Shown: positions 9,099 to 17,986, numbered from the stretch's first letter. The stretch is 64,000 nt of DNA from Mesorhizobium sp. 113-3-3 (GCF_016756495.1 NZ_AP023243.1:2918501-2982500), one strand, 5' to 3'. Translations and numbers: made by a program. The notes: a model not told the origin generated them from the sequence alone.

Positions 9099-10233
9099 CT
9101 TTCGAGATCCTGTTCCACTGCTTGGTCCAGGCGTCCTCGTTGGTCGCCCAGTAGACCGGGTCGGCGAAGGTCAGCGCCTTCATCGTGCCGGTCTTGTCGA
9201 AGGCGGGCAGCTTCTCGATCTTCTCGGTGAGCTTGACCTTTGTCGGGTCGAGCGACGGCGGATAGCTCTGGCCCTCGGCCACCGCGATGGAGGTCGCCGG
9301 GTCGAGCATGAAGTTGATCAGCTCCTCGCACTCGGCCATCGGCGAGCCTTTCAGGATCAGCATGTCCTCCATCCAGGCGTAGGAGCCGGCGGGATCGAGA
9401 TAGCCGATCGGATGGCCCTGGTCCTGCAAGGCGGCGACGCGGCCCGACCATGCATCGGTCACCACGATCTCGCCCTTGGAAAGCAGGTCCATCAGCTCGG
9501 CGCCGGAACTCCAGAACTTCTTGGCGAGGTCGCGCGTCTCGCGCACCTTGGCCCAGATCGTGTCCATGTCCTTGAGATTGTTGGGGTCTTGTCCGGTGGC
9601 GAGCGCGGCGTACCAGACGCGCGTCGTCATGTCGGAATAGCCGCCGACCTTGCCGGCGTATTTCTTGTCGAGCAGGAGTGCCGCGCCCTTTTCCTTGGCT
9701 TCCTCCGGCGAGATCACCTTGGTGTTGTAGGCGATGCCTGTCGTGCCGTAGTCGTAAGGCACGGCCGAGAGTTTCGGCGTCAGCTTGCGGAACGGATCGA
9801 TCATCGGCTGCAGCACATTGGCCATATTGGGAATGTTGGCCTCGTTGATCTCCGAGGTCAGGCCGCCATTGACGTATTTGATGTAGTAGTTGACGCCGGA
9901 GGAATGGATGACCTGGTAGTCGCCGGGCTTGGCGGTCTTGATCTTGGTGATGATCTCGTCCTCGTCGCCGAACGTGCCCTGAACCACCTTGATCTTGGTC
10001 TTGGCCGTGTAGGGCTGGAAGGCGTATTTGTCGATCGCGTCCTGCACGGTGCCGCCCCAGCCGTCGAAACGAACCTCTTGGACCGCGGCGAGCGCCTGCC
10101 GCATCCAGGGCATGTCGAGACCGACCGCGGCCGCGGCGGCGGCAGTCAGCGTCAGGAAAGTGCGGCGGCTGAGATCGCCGTTTTGATACCGATCATGCAG
10201 CCGCTCGAGCCGCTTGCCGTTGGACAGTTTCAT
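9091..10233 (-). CDS. Tat-exported substrate-binding protein of polyamine-type ABC importer
   Basis: Periplasmic solute-binding protein (380 aa) of the PotD/PotF class. The N-terminus carries a twin-arginine signal, SRRTFLTLTAAAAAAVG, after a short basic region, so it is likely exported folded. The mature part includes VRFDGWGGTVQDAIDKYAF and a LMDLLSKGEIVVTDAWSGR stretch of the sort that lines the ligand cleft. It overlaps the upstream permease by four bases and the ATPase by eight, so all four genes are one unit. The ligand cannot be deduced; putrescine, spermidine or an opine-like compound would all fit the family. Confidence 0.9.
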   Translation of the reverse strand: MKLSNGKRLERLHDRYQNGDLSRRTFLTLTAAAAAAVGLDMPWMRQALAAVQEVRFDGWGGTVQDAIDKYAFQPYTAKTKIKVVQGTFGDEDEIITKIKTAKPGDYQVIHSSGVNYYIKYVNGGLTSEINEANIPNMANVLQPMIDPFRKLTPKLSAVPYDYGTTGIAYNTKVISPEEAKEKGAALLLDKKYAGKVGGYSDMTTRVWYAALATGQDPNNLKDMDTIWAKVRETRDLAKKFWSSGAELMDLLSKGEIVVTDAWSGRVAALQDQGHPIGYLDPAGSYAWMEDMLILKGSPMAECEELINFMLDPATSIAVAEGQSYPPSLDPTKVKLTEKIEKLPAFDKTGTMKALTFADPVYWATNEDAWTKQWNRISKGA

Positions 10234-11069
10234 CGTGCTTCCTCCTTTGGTTCATCGCGTCGTTTCAATCTGGTCAGGCTTTGCAGGATCAGGCCGCCGA
10301 TGAGCGGGATGCCGACGGTCACCAGGATCATCACGGTGCCGAGCGCGTTGATCTCCGGGCTGATCGAAATCTTGAGCATGGAAAGGATTTGGGTGGGCAT
10401 GGTCTCGACGCCCGCCGGGCGCCAGAACAGGCTGGCCGACGTGTTGTCGAAGGAGATGGTGAAGGCGAGCAGCGCGCCGCCGACGACGGCAGGGATAAGC
10501 AGCGGCAGCGTGATCTCGCGGAAGGCCGAGAAGCGCGAGGCGCCGAGCGAGAGCGCCGCCTCCTCATAGACGCGCCGGATGCCGACCATGCGCGCCTGGG
10601 TGATCAGCACGACATAGGGCACGGCGAGCAGGATGTGGCCGAGCACCAGGAGAAGCATGGTGCGCGGCTGGTCGACCGCCTTGATCAGCACCAGAAGGCC
10701 GACGCCGAGGATGGTCTCGGGCACCAGCGCCGGCAGGATCACCAGCGTGCTCAGCGCCTGCTTGCCGCGGAATTCGAAGCGCACCAGCGCAAACGAGGTG
10801 ACGACGCCTATGGCCGTGGTGACGGCGGCGGTGACCAGCGCGATCCACAGCGAGGTGCGGAAGGCGGTCAGCACCTGCTCATTGGCCATCAGCTTGCCGT
10901 ACCATTGCAGGCTGAAGCCGGTCATCGGGAAGCCGCCGAACATCGAGGCGTTGAACGACAGGATCACCGTCGCCACGATCGGCGCGAACATGAAGATGTA
11001 GACGCAGACCGTCACGAAGCCGGTCAGCCGCCAGGCCCATCTGCCTTCCTCTTTTCGCCGCGCCTTCAT
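10230..11069 (-). CDS. ABC transporter permease (PotC-like)
   Basis: Inner-membrane permease of 279 aa with about six transmembrane segments. The cytoplasmic coupling loop EEAALSLGASRFSAFREITL is the EAA motif that contacts the ATPase. Hydrophobic segments include FVTVCVYIFMFAPIVATVIL near the N-terminus. It is translated from an ATG overlapping the stop of the first permease by four bases and ends overlapping the binding-protein start, so the order is permease, permease, binding protein, ATPase. PotC-type subunits pair with PotB-type subunits as heterodimers. Confidence 0.92.
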   Translation of the reverse strand: MKARRKEEGRWAWRLTGFVTVCVYIFMFAPIVATVILSFNASMFGGFPMTGFSLQWYGKLMANEQVLTAFRTSLWIALVTAAVTTAIGVVTSFALVRFEFRGKQALSTLVILPALVPETILGVGLLVLIKAVDQPRTMLLLVLGHILLAVPYVVLITQARMVGIRRVYEEAALSLGASRFSAFREITLPLLIPAVVGGALLAFTISFDNTSASLFWRPAGVETMPTQILSMLKISISPEINALGTVMILVTVGIPLIGGLILQSLTRLKRRDEPKEEAR

Positions 11070-11950
11070 CCGCCCAATCCCTTGACGATCTGCGACATGC
11101 CCATGAAGCGCGTGTAGATGGCGGCGAAGAAGCCGAGCACGACGAACAGCACGATCGAAAGCGTGGCGCCCATCGGCCAGTTCAGCTCGCCCATGATGGT
11201 GTCGTAGATCAGATTGCCGAACAGCGCGTCGCGGCCGGAGCCGAGCAGCTGCGGCGTGACATAGCTGCCGGCGGCCAGCACGAAGCAGAGCAGCAGGCCC
11301 GCCGCCAGCCCCGGCAGCGAAAGCGGCAGCGTGACCTCGCGGAATGCCTGGGCGCTCGTGCAGCCCATCGAGCGGGCGGCCGAAATCAGCGTGCGGTCGA
11401 TGCCCTCGAGGCTGACATAGACGTTGAGGATCATGTAGGGCAGCAGGAAGTGCAGCATACCCAGGATGACCGCGCCCTCATTGTAGAGCATCGGCAGCGG
11501 CTCGCTGATGATGCCCATCCTCAGCAGCGCGACATTGATGACGCCCTGTTCGCCCAGGATGTTGATCCAGGAAAAGGTGCGGATGGTGAAGCTGATCCAG
11601 AACGGCACGATGAGCAGGAGAAGCAGCAGCCATTTGTGCTTGAAAGTCGTCGCCCAGATGAAATAGGCCGGAAAATAGCCGAGCACCCCGCACAGCAGCG
11701 CGGTGATGGCGCCGACCCGCAGCGTCTTCAAAAGGAAGCCGGCATAATAGCTGTCGGTCAGGAATTCGTGCCAGTTCGCCGTCGTCAGCACGCTGGTTTC
11801 CACGCCGGCGGTGACGAAGGTGAAGAAGGTGTAGGCCGCCATCACGGCGATCGGCAGCACCAGGAAGAAGATCAGCAGCAGGAGCACCGGCGCGACCAGC
11901 AGCCATGCCAGCCGTGGATCATACAATGTCCATCGTCGTTTCATGAGCAC
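11066..11950 (-). CDS. ABC transporter permease (PotB-like)
   Basis: First gene of the importer operon, 294 aa. It has an N-terminal segment WLLVAPVLLLLIFFLVLPIA and about six membrane spans. The EAA-type loop reads ISAARSMGCTSAQAFREVTL, matching the PotB/PotH pattern. It forms the translocation channel with the second permease, which overlaps it by four bases. The 174 bases upstream, before htpG ends, hold no gene and should contain the operon promoter, though I could not pick out a convincing one. Confidence 0.92.
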   Translation of the reverse strand: MLMKRRWTLYDPRLAWLLVAPVLLLLIFFLVLPIAVMAAYTFFTFVTAGVETSVLTTANWHEFLTDSYYAGFLLKTLRVGAITALLCGVLGYFPAYFIWATTFKHKWLLLLLLIVPFWISFTIRTFSWINILGEQGVINVALLRMGIISEPLPMLYNEGAVILGMLHFLLPYMILNVYVSLEGIDRTLISAARSMGCTSAQAFREVTLPLSLPGLAAGLLLCFVLAAGSYVTPQLLGSGRDALFGNLIYDTIMGELNWPMGATLSIVLFVVLGFFAAIYTRFMGMSQIVKGLGG

Positions 11951-12124
11951 CCGGTGCGCCTTCTTTGAAGCGCGTGTTTTGTTCCCGAGGCCAAGATTGG
12001 GTGATTGATGGCCCGATGTCTACACCAGGCGATTGAGCCAGCGGACATCGGGCGCGTCGCCGGCCGCGATGGACGCCGTGTCGGCGGCCGGCATCGCAGC
12101 GGCTCAGGCGATCGTTGGCGAAGC

Positions 12125-14011
12125 TCAGCCCTTCGCGATGCCGCGTGCGATCAGCCGCGCCAGACGCTCGGAGAACGCCCTGGCATCGGCCGGCTTGTCG
12201 CCGTCGAGCACGCGCGCCTCGTCGTAGAGCAGGTGGGCGGCGTCGTCCTTGAAGGCCTGGTCGTCCTCGCCCAGGCCGGCGAGCGCCAGCACGCGCTCAT
12301 GGCGCGGATTGATTTCCAGGATCGGCTTTGCCGCCTTGTCGAGGCGGCCGGCAGCGTTCATCAGCCGCTCGAACTGCCGATCGGGGCCATGCTCGGGCGC
12401 GACCAGGCAGACGGCGCTTTCGGTCAGGCGATCGGATGCCTTGACGTCCGAGACGGCGTCGCCAAGCGCCGACTTGACGAAGGCCAGGAAGTTGTCGACC
12501 TCCGGCGTTGCCGCGGCGTCCGGCTTCTTGGCTTCGTCGAGCAGCGGGATGTCGGACAGTTCGGCCACGCCTTGCGTCACCGATTTGAACGGTTTGCCGT
12601 CGAAGTCCGGCGCCATCGTCACCCAGAAACTGTCGACCGGATCGGTGAGCAGCAGCACCTCGATGCCACGCGCCTTGAACCCTTCGAGCTGCGGCGAGGC
12701 TTCGAGCCGGGCGCGGTCGTCGCCGGCCATGAAGAATATCGCCTTCTGGCCTTCCTTCATCGCCGCGACATAGTCGGCCAGGCCGCGCCAGCCTTCGCCC
12801 GAGGCGGTCGAGTGGAAGCGGGCGAGCTTCAGCAATTGCTCGCGGCGTTCGTAGTCCTCGTAGAGCCCTTCCTTCAGCACAACGCCGAAATTCTCCCAGA
12901 TCTTGGCGTAGGCCTCGGCCTCGTTCTCCGCCAGCCTGGCGAGGTCGCCGAGCACGCGGTTGGTCAGGCCCTTGCGGATCGAGGCCAGCAGCGGGCTTTC
13001 CTGGATCATTTCGCGCGAGACGTTGAGCGGCAGGTCGGCGGAATCGACCAGCCCGCGCACGAAGCGCAGATAGCGCGGCAGAAGGTCTGCATCGTCGGTG
13101 ATGAAGACGCGGCGCACATAGAGCTTCATGCGGCCCTTGCGGTCCTGGTCGAACAGGTCGAACGGGCGCGATCCCGGCACGAAGGCCAGCACGGAGTATT
13201 CCTGCCGGCCCTCGGCGCGGAAATGGATGGTGGCGGCCGGCTCGTCATACTGGCCGGCGACGCTGCGGTAGAAGTCGGTGTATTCCTCGGGCTTGATCTC
13301 GCTCTTCGGCCGAACCCAGAGGGCGGTGCCGTCGGCGATGTCACGCGCCTCGGCGCCGGGCTTTTCCACCAGCGTGATCGGCACCGGCACGTGGCCGGAC
13401 TGCGACTTGGCCAGCTGCTCCAGCCGGTATGAACCGGTGTAGGAGACGGCGTCGTCCATCAGATGCAGCACGACGCGGGTGCCGCGCTTCGGCGCGGCTT
13501 CAAGCGGGGCGGGCGCGATTTCGTAGGACCCCTTGCCGTCGGAAGACCAGCGCCAGGCCTCCTCGCTTCCTGCAAGGCGGCTGATGACGTCGACACGGTC
13601 GGCCACCATGAAGGCGGAGTAGAAGCCGACGCCGAACTGGCCGATAAGCTGCGTGTCCTCCGTGCCTGTACCGACACGCTCGATGAAGGCGCGCGTGCCC
13701 GAGCGGGCGATCGTGCCCAGCGCCTCGGCCATGTCGTCGCGGCTCATGCCGATGCCGTTGTCCTCGACGGTGATCTGCTTGTTGTCCGGATCGGCCGAAA
13801 TCGAGATGCGCGGCTTGGGGTCGTCGCCCAGCAATTCGGGGCGGCTGACGGCCTCGAAGCGCAGTTTTTCGCAAGCATCGGCGGCGTTGGAGATCAGTTC
13901 CCTCAGGAAGACGTCCTTATCGGAATAGACCGAATGCACCATCATGTGCAGCAGCCGCGAAACATCCGCCTCGAACGCCCTGGTTTCCGTCGCTTTCGTA
14001 TCCGTCGTCAT
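12125..14011 (-). CDS. htpG: Molecular chaperone HtpG (Hsp90 family)
   Basis: ATP-dependent cytoplasmic chaperone, 628 aa from the chosen start. The N-terminal GHKL ATPase is clear: RELISNAADACEKLR, DNGIGMSRDD, and GQFGVGFYSAFMVAD. The middle domain holds RRVFITDD and LPLNVSREM, and the C-terminal dimerisation region is complete. I placed the start at the ATG giving MTTDTKATETRAFEADV because HtpG proteins begin just before this segment; an upstream in-frame ATG at 14068 would add 19 unrelated residues. A likely RpoH-type promoter lies about 110-140 bases upstream, which fits heat induction. Neighbours are unrelated. Confidence 0.96.
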   Translation of the reverse strand: MTTDTKATETRAFEADVSRLLHMMVHSVYSDKDVFLRELISNAADACEKLRFEAVSRPELLGDDPKPRISISADPDNKQITVEDNGIGMSRDDMAEALGTIARSGTRAFIERVGTGTEDTQLIGQFGVGFYSAFMVADRVDVISRLAGSEEAWRWSSDGKGSYEIAPAPLEAAPKRGTRVVLHLMDDAVSYTGSYRLEQLAKSQSGHVPVPITLVEKPGAEARDIADGTALWVRPKSEIKPEEYTDFYRSVAGQYDEPAATIHFRAEGRQEYSVLAFVPGSRPFDLFDQDRKGRMKLYVRRVFITDDADLLPRYLRFVRGLVDSADLPLNVSREMIQESPLLASIRKGLTNRVLGDLARLAENEAEAYAKIWENFGVVLKEGLYEDYERREQLLKLARFHSTASGEGWRGLADYVAAMKEGQKAIFFMAGDDRARLEASPQLEGFKARGIEVLLLTDPVDSFWVTMAPDFDGKPFKSVTQGVAELSDIPLLDEAKKPDAAATPEVDNFLAFVKSALGDAVSDVKASDRLTESAVCLVAPEHGPDRQFERLMNAAGRLDKAAKPILEINPRHERVLALAGLGEDDQAFKDDAAHLLYDEARVLDGDKPADARAFSERLARLIARGIAKG

Positions 14012-14121
14012 TCCGATTTTTCCCACGTAGTCGTTCTGCCCGCCGCGCCATGCACGTTCCGGGCTCATCCTTCAACCATTTTCAATTGCGCCGGCAACTC
14101 GGCAGATCCCAGCGCGACCGA

Positions 14122-14152
14122 CAATATCGTAGCGCGATGCGAAGGCGACAAG
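14122..14152 (-). promoter_or_regulatory. Putative RpoH (sigma-32) promoter of htpG
   Basis: On the minus strand, CTTGTC (14152-14147) is followed after 17 bases by CGATATTG (14129-14122). Alphaproteobacterial RpoH promoters have CTTG in the -35 box and a CYATAT-like -10 box, so both halves fit loosely. The transcript would begin near 14115, about 100 bases before the htpG start. The match is by eye, with mismatches in the -10 box. Confidence 0.42.
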
Positions 14153-14178
14153 GGGTGAGGAACAGTCCACGCAGGGAT

Positions 14179-14222
14179 GGAAAGCCAATTGCGAGGCTTT
14201 CCGCGTGACGAACGCCCGCAGT
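14179..14222. repeat. Intergenic palindromic repeat, copy A
   Basis: GGAAAGCC (14179-14186) pairs with GGCTTTCC (14195-14202) around an 8-base loop, followed by GACGAACGCCCG. The same core, loop start (AATTGC) and trailing GACGAACGCCC recur at 53312-53352. This is the pattern of a dispersed REP-like element. It lies between the htpG promoter and the 96-aa zinc-ribbon-like gene. Confidence 0.55.
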
Positions 14223-14250
14223 GACAGCAAAGGGCCGGGTTCCTTTGGGG

Positions 14251-14541
14251 TTATGGTTTGGCTACCAGCCGCACCAATATCCCGGTATCCGCAACATCGC
14301 GGATTGCCTTGGCAATTTGCCGGAATGACCCACAGGCGATCAAGCTTCCCGGTGCGGGTTGTTTTCCATGGCCGGGGTCGACAAAGGCCGAGATTTCACG
14401 ATCCGTGTCGGAAACCGCCAAGAACGATGTGGCGACGATGCCGTCTCCGCAAGTGGCGCATCGAATACAGTACGACCCGAACTGGACGATCACCTCGGTT
14501 CCGTCCGATCCACACGAGGCACATTGCAGCCTATCGTTCAT
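14251..14541 (-). CDS. Small Cys-rich (zinc-ribbon-like) protein
   Basis: Protein of 96 aa starting at the ATG that gives MNDRLQCASCGSDG. Cysteines at 7, 10, 25, 28 and 31 form CxxC...CxxCxxC, so it probably binds zinc. This layout (CxxCGS near the N-terminus, GSYCxRC, then ATSF) is one I recognise from small conserved proteobacterial proteins of unknown function. It is cytoplasmic with no membrane segment. A longer frame upstream overlaps the next gene and is low-complexity, so I rejected it. It lies 28 bases downstream of the exported-protein gene on the same strand and may be co-transcribed. Confidence 0.62.
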   Translation of the reverse strand: MNDRLQCASCGSDGTEVIVQFGSYCIRCATCGDGIVATSFLAVSDTDREISAFVDPGHGKQPAPGSLIACGSFRQIAKAIRDVADTGILVRLVAKP

Positions 14542-14569
14542 CGGCTCAGCCCTCGGTCCGCAAGGCGTC

Positions 14570-15454
14570 CTACTTCCCCGCCATATGATCCGCCAGCGCC
14601 TGCGCCTGGGCGAGCAGGGCTGGATAGGCCGGGGTGTCCGGCAGGCTCTTGCCCATGCAGGCGCGGAAGTCGTTGTCGCCTTTCGTCCAGGCGGCGTTGG
14701 AGGCATCGGATGTGTTTTCGTCGCTCTCGTCGGTGGCCTGCTTGGCCAGTTTCTGGGCGGCGGCGTCGGCGGCGGTCCACGCGGCGTCGCAGGCCGCGAT
14801 CTTGGGGACGGGCGGCGCCGCGGGCGCTTCGGCGATCAGCACACTGTTGCCCTTGACGACCGTGACGACGACCTCCTGGTCGGAGTTGGGTCCGACGTCC
14901 TGTGCCCAGCCGCCGAGGCGGGCGATCGCCATGTCGGCGCCATCGGGCTTCTTCAGCACGAAGTCGAGTGTGCCGGTGAAGGCGGCGTCGCTGCCGATGG
15001 CCTGGGTGTAGAAGGCATCGAGCTTTATGGCTGCGTCGAAGCTGGTGGGCAGTTTGAGATCGGCGTCCGTTTCGGCGGCGCGCGACTGCAACCAGCGCTC
15101 GACCAGTCCGCGTGTCGAGGCCACGATGCTGGGGCCATCCCCTGTGCCGTGGCGCAGCCCGTCCAGCATGCCGAAGCCGACGTCGGAGGAGGAGAGGCTT
15201 TCGATGTTGATCGTGCCGGCGGCCGGAAAGTCCTTGACCGTGAAGGGTCCGAGCAGAGCGGTCAGACGCTTTTCGAGGTCGGTGCGGGCCTTTTCATTGG
15301 CCGCATCGAGCGTCTCCACCGATGCGTTCGTGCTCTCCATCGCCGCGATGTCGGCAACCGCCTTGTCGCGCGCGGCGATATAATCGTCCTCGGGTGTGGC
15401 GGCGAAAGCCGCACTGCTCGCAAGTGCAAACATGACCGTCCAGACCAACCGCAT
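14570..15454 (-). CDS. Exported hypothetical protein
   Basis: Family not recognised. The 294-aa protein has a clear signal peptide, MRLVWTVMFALASSAAFAA, cleaved near residue 19, followed by a charged helical region (DDYIAARDKAVADIAAMES). Two Cys residues (in CDAAW and RACMGK) near the C-terminus could form a disulphide in the periplasm. An exact CtrA-type box lies about 125 bases upstream of its start, so cell-cycle control is possible. A small Cys-rich gene follows on the same strand. Confidence 0.6.
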   Translation of the reverse strand: MRLVWTVMFALASSAAFAATPEDDYIAARDKAVADIAAMESTNASVETLDAANEKARTDLEKRLTALLGPFTVKDFPAAGTINIESLSSSDVGFGMLDGLRHGTGDGPSIVASTRGLVERWLQSRAAETDADLKLPTSFDAAIKLDAFYTQAIGSDAAFTGTLDFVLKKPDGADMAIARLGGWAQDVGPNSDQEVVVTVVKGNSVLIAEAPAAPPVPKIAACDAAWTAADAAAQKLAKQATDESDENTSDASNAAWTKGDNDFRACMGKSLPDTPAYPALLAQAQALADHMAGK

Positions 15455-15789
15455 GACAGAACCTTTCTTCGTGGCGGATCAACAGGTCCGGCAGCCATCG
15501 GGCAGCTTTGCGGCTATTGCGCGGCAGGAATGGGCGAGGCGAACATCCTGATCGGGAGGCATTGCAAGTGCTGCCATTAACCATCGATTAACTATCCGGT
15601 CGCCTTTGAATCAAATTTGACGGATACTGTTTTCAGACCAAACGAGGCTGCCCGAGGGGCCGGAGAAGACAGCAATTGCAAGCCTGGCGCGGCGCTTTCG
15701 GCCGCGCGCGGAAATCAAAAAAGAAGCGACGGACCACCGTCGCCTTGCGGGGAGGCGTCAGCATCATTTTTTTGATGAGGATCGCCAGA
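15455..15789. other. Divergent intergenic region with CtrA box
   Basis: This 335-base stretch separates the exported-protein gene (minus) from a small plus-strand gene. It carries an exact TTAA-N7-TTAAC site at 15577-15592. The remaining bases show no further recognised element. A plus-strand reading frame runs through the last 110 bases, but it is low-complexity and basic (ARKSKKKRRTT) and I treat only its downstream part as a gene. Confidence 0.5.
15577..15592 (+). promoter_or_regulatory. Putative CtrA-binding site
   Basis: TTAA (15577-15580), seven bases, TTAAC (15588-15592): an exact match to the alphaproteobacterial CtrA consensus. The site is nearly symmetric, so it could act on either flanking gene. 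It lies ~123 bases from the start of the exported protein on the minus strand and ~198 bases from the small gene on the plus strand. A chance match is possible, but a second exact site in this window sits in front of minC. Confidence 0.5.
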
Positions 15790-16071
15790 ATGAACATCGA
15801 AGACGCGATTATTGCAGTAACAGCCGACGCCAACGCGCTCATGTCGTGCCTCGGCCAACCCGTCGTCGCCTACCACGTGACGGAAATCATGCGGGAGGCC
15901 GACCTCGAACACGCCAGACAGATGCAGCTTGCCCTGATGCGGCGAAGCATCGAGGCGCTGGTCGATGACGGGCTGGAGGATGTCGCCGCGGAGCGTTTTG
16001 CGGCGCAGTTCCATGGCCGTCTCGGCTTGGCATGGAGGCTGCTGCACGTTGTGGATGGCGTGGCGCATTGA
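15790..16071 (+). CDS. Small hypothetical protein
   Basis: Putative 93-aa protein starting MNIEDAIIAVTADANALM, preceded by GATGAGGATCGCCAGA, a weak ribosome binding site. It is mostly alpha-helical by composition (EIMREADLEHARQMQLALMRRSIEALVDDG), with no signal peptide or membrane segment. I do not recognise a family. The amino-acid composition looks real compared with the overlapping minus-strand frame of similar length. If genuine, it could be controlled by the upstream CtrA-type site. Confidence 0.4.
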   Translation: MNIEDAIIAVTADANALMSCLGQPVVAYHVTEIMREADLEHARQMQLALMRRSIEALVDDGLEDVAAERFAAQFHGRLGLAWRLLHVVDGVAH

Positions 16072-16252
16072 TCTTGGGCGGACGGGACGCGATCGAGCTT
16101 TGACCGCCTGCGGGCCGCAATGCGCCTCATGCCGTCATGTGAAAGCGAAACGGGCGCATGCATGTATCGCGTCGAGCGCTGCCATAAGATGGGGCGTGCC
16201 AATCGTTAACTGGCCGCGGACGAAGCGGGGTCGCTCCGTCCGTCACGCCAGA

Positions 16253-16555
16253 TTACGTCAGTTCATAGTAGAAATCACAAATCAGGTCCGCGACCTTGAC
16301 GGCCTCGAAGTCCGTCATGTGTGCGGCGGTCTCATCTGCGACCGTTTCCATATCGTCTTGATCGACAGCAAGCAGATCCAGTATTTTCGCAAACTTGAAC
16401 TTGAGTTCCGGGTCACCATCGAACTCATCGATCGTAACGTCCAGAATGTTCGAATTTGCGTCGATCAGGCGTGTTTGAACACTGTCGGAAGAGGCTGCTA
16501 GCGTCCTGATCGCCGCGAAAAAGTGCTCGCGCGCGTTGGCATATTTGTCGTCCAT
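16253..16555 (-). CDS. Small acidic hypothetical protein
   Basis: 100-aa acidic protein (MDDKYANAREHFFAAIRTLA ... ending CDFYYELT) with AAAGG eight bases before its ATG. It is Asp/Glu-rich, has no membrane segment or signal, and looks helical. I do not recognise the family. The codon use and composition resemble real genes, unlike the basic shadow frames opposite. Neighbours are small hypothetical genes on either side. Confidence 0.5.
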   Translation of the reverse strand: MDDKYANAREHFFAAIRTLAASSDSVQTRLIDANSNILDVTIDEFDGDPELKFKFAKILDLLAVDQDDMETVADETAAHMTDFEAVKVADLICDFYYELT

Positions 16556-16967
16556 TTTTGATACCTTTTATGGGTGAAGCGCTGCGCCTTGGACGTGAGA
16601 CGCGCACCGCGACTTACGCTTTCGGCATGGCCTGAGTCAACGACACAGACGCGGCCGGTCGCGCCCCGACGTCCGTGAGCGGCCGGACTGTAGGCGACCG
16701 TTCAGACAACACTTCACCGCATGTTCGAGCTTCAATGGCCAGCAAGCGCCTCGACCAAAACCGGATCGCAAAGACTGGGACGGTCCTGGTGGAGATGCCG
16801 GACGATGATGAAGACACACGGCCGTGCATTGCAGCCCAGCACGCTTCAGGAAATGGGCGGCGTTTGCAGGGTCATCTTCAAAAGCAGGGCGGAACGCCAG
16901 GCTTTGCGAACCCGCTGCGAACCGGCGCAGCGGGTTGCTATGTGCCTTTTCGCCAGCGAGCGCTCAG
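16556..16967. other. Intergenic, no gene recognised
   Basis: Short frames exist on both strands, but all are basic, low-complexity or lack a ribosome binding site. No repeat, terminator or known regulatory site stands out. Confidence 0.4.
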
Positions 16968-17447
16968 TCAGGCATAAGCCGGCTCGTGATTGGCCATCAC
17001 ATACGCGCCACCTTGCCCCCCAACCGGTACGCGCGGCGCGACGGCGGCCGGGCAAGGCGGCGGATCATCATCATCGTCCCTGCCGGTAAAGCGACGTCTG
17101 CGCGGCGATCCATTGATGCGCCGGCCACGGCGGTCGAACGCCACGGTCCACGGCATTGCCCAACGCGAAAGACCCTTGCCGGCGGGGCCGGCCTGATCCA
17201 GCGCCTTCAGGCATCGCAAGATATCGTCGACGGGGACGATCTTGCCATTGTCCAGTTTGCGTAGGGTGGGGCGATTTTCGACGGCATGCGCGTCAGACGC
17301 CCATGATGCGAGCAAGGCGCGCTTTTCGTCCAAGGCCATGCGTGGATGCTTGAGCACATCGCTCGGACTGTCGAGAAGACAAAAAAGACCCTCGAAACGT
17401 CCGGTGCGCCGGGTTGCGGCGCGGAATGTTTCAGTCTGCTGATTCAT
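16968..17447 (-). CDS. Conserved hypothetical protein next to hsp20
   Basis: 159-aa protein starting MNQQTETFRA. The central part (SDVLKHPRMALDEKRALLAS, then LRKLDNGKIVPVDDILRCLKALD) is a segment I recognise from rhizobial hypothetical proteins that often accompany small heat-shock genes. The C-terminal third is a low-complexity Arg/Pro/Asp tail (GRDDDDDPPPC). It lies 74 bases downstream of hsp20 on the same strand, separated by a GC hairpin around 17469-17490, so it may be partly co-expressed with the heat-shock gene. Molecular function unknown. The first in-frame ATG at 17462 is rejected because it overlaps its own ribosome binding site. Confidence 0.6.
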   Translation of the reverse strand: MNQQTETFRAATRRTGRFEGLFCLLDSPSDVLKHPRMALDEKRALLASWASDAHAVENRPTLRKLDNGKIVPVDDILRCLKALDQAGPAGKGLSRWAMPWTVAFDRRGRRINGSPRRRRFTGRDDDDDPPPCPAAVAPRVPVGGQGGAYVMANHEPAYA

Positions 17448-17521
17448 CTCCAATCTCCGCAATCAAGGCCCCCCGGCCGAAGCCGGGAGGCGACCGCAGT
17501 GTTCGCGTTGAAAGATCGGCG

Positions 17522-17986
17522 TCAGGCAACCTTGCGCGGTTTCTCGACATCCTGGACGATCTGCTTGCTGACCGCTACAGCGTCGCCCGAGCCGATGTTG
17601 ATGCGGCGAGGCTTCAGTTCCTCGGGGATCTCCCGCACGATCTCGACGCTGAGCAGGCCATTCTCAAGCGACGCAGCCACCACCTTCATGTGGTCGGCCA
17701 GCTTGAACACGTGTCTGAAGTTGCGCAGGGCAAGGCCCTGGTGCAGCACTTGACGCCCCTCCGTGTCGGTGGATTTCTGGCCGACAACCACAAGTTCCGG
17801 GCCGTTCTGCGTCAACTCCACCTCGTCGGAACTGAAGCCGGCGATAGCCATGGCGATCCGGTAGTCGTTTTCACCCGTCTTCTCGATATTGTAAGGCGGC
17901 CAGTCGGTCCTGGCGCTGTTTTCGAGCATGTCGAAAAGACGATCGAATCCGACGGTGGTTCGATAAAGCGAGTCAAAGGTTCTCAT
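17522..17986 (-). CDS. Small heat-shock protein Hsp20/IbpA family
   Basis: ATP-independent holdase chaperone of 154 aa. The alpha-crystallin domain spans ~35-130, with the expected strands (YNIEKTGENDYRIAMAIAGF, ELVVVGQK) and the closing LENGLLSVEIVREIPEE. The N-terminus MRTFDSLYRTTVGFDRLFDM is typical of rhizobial class A sHsps. The start is set by AGGAG nine bases before the ATG; an upstream in-frame ATG lies inside the structured leader and is rejected. The leader forms a ROSE-like thermometer and a sigma-32-like promoter lies beyond it, so expression should rise on heat both transcriptionally and translationally. Confidence 0.95.
   Translation of the reverse strand: MRTFDSLYRTTVGFDRLFDMLENSARTDWPPYNIEKTGENDYRIAMAIAGFSSDEVELTQNGPELVVVGQKSTDTEGRQVLHQGLALRNFRHVFKLADHMKVVAASLENGLLSVEIVREIPEELKPRRINIGSGDAVAVSKQIVQDVEKPRKVA

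Noticed and set aside
12005..13432. 475-codon plus-strand frame
   Set aside because: Antisense to htpG, whose Hsp90 motifs are unambiguous.
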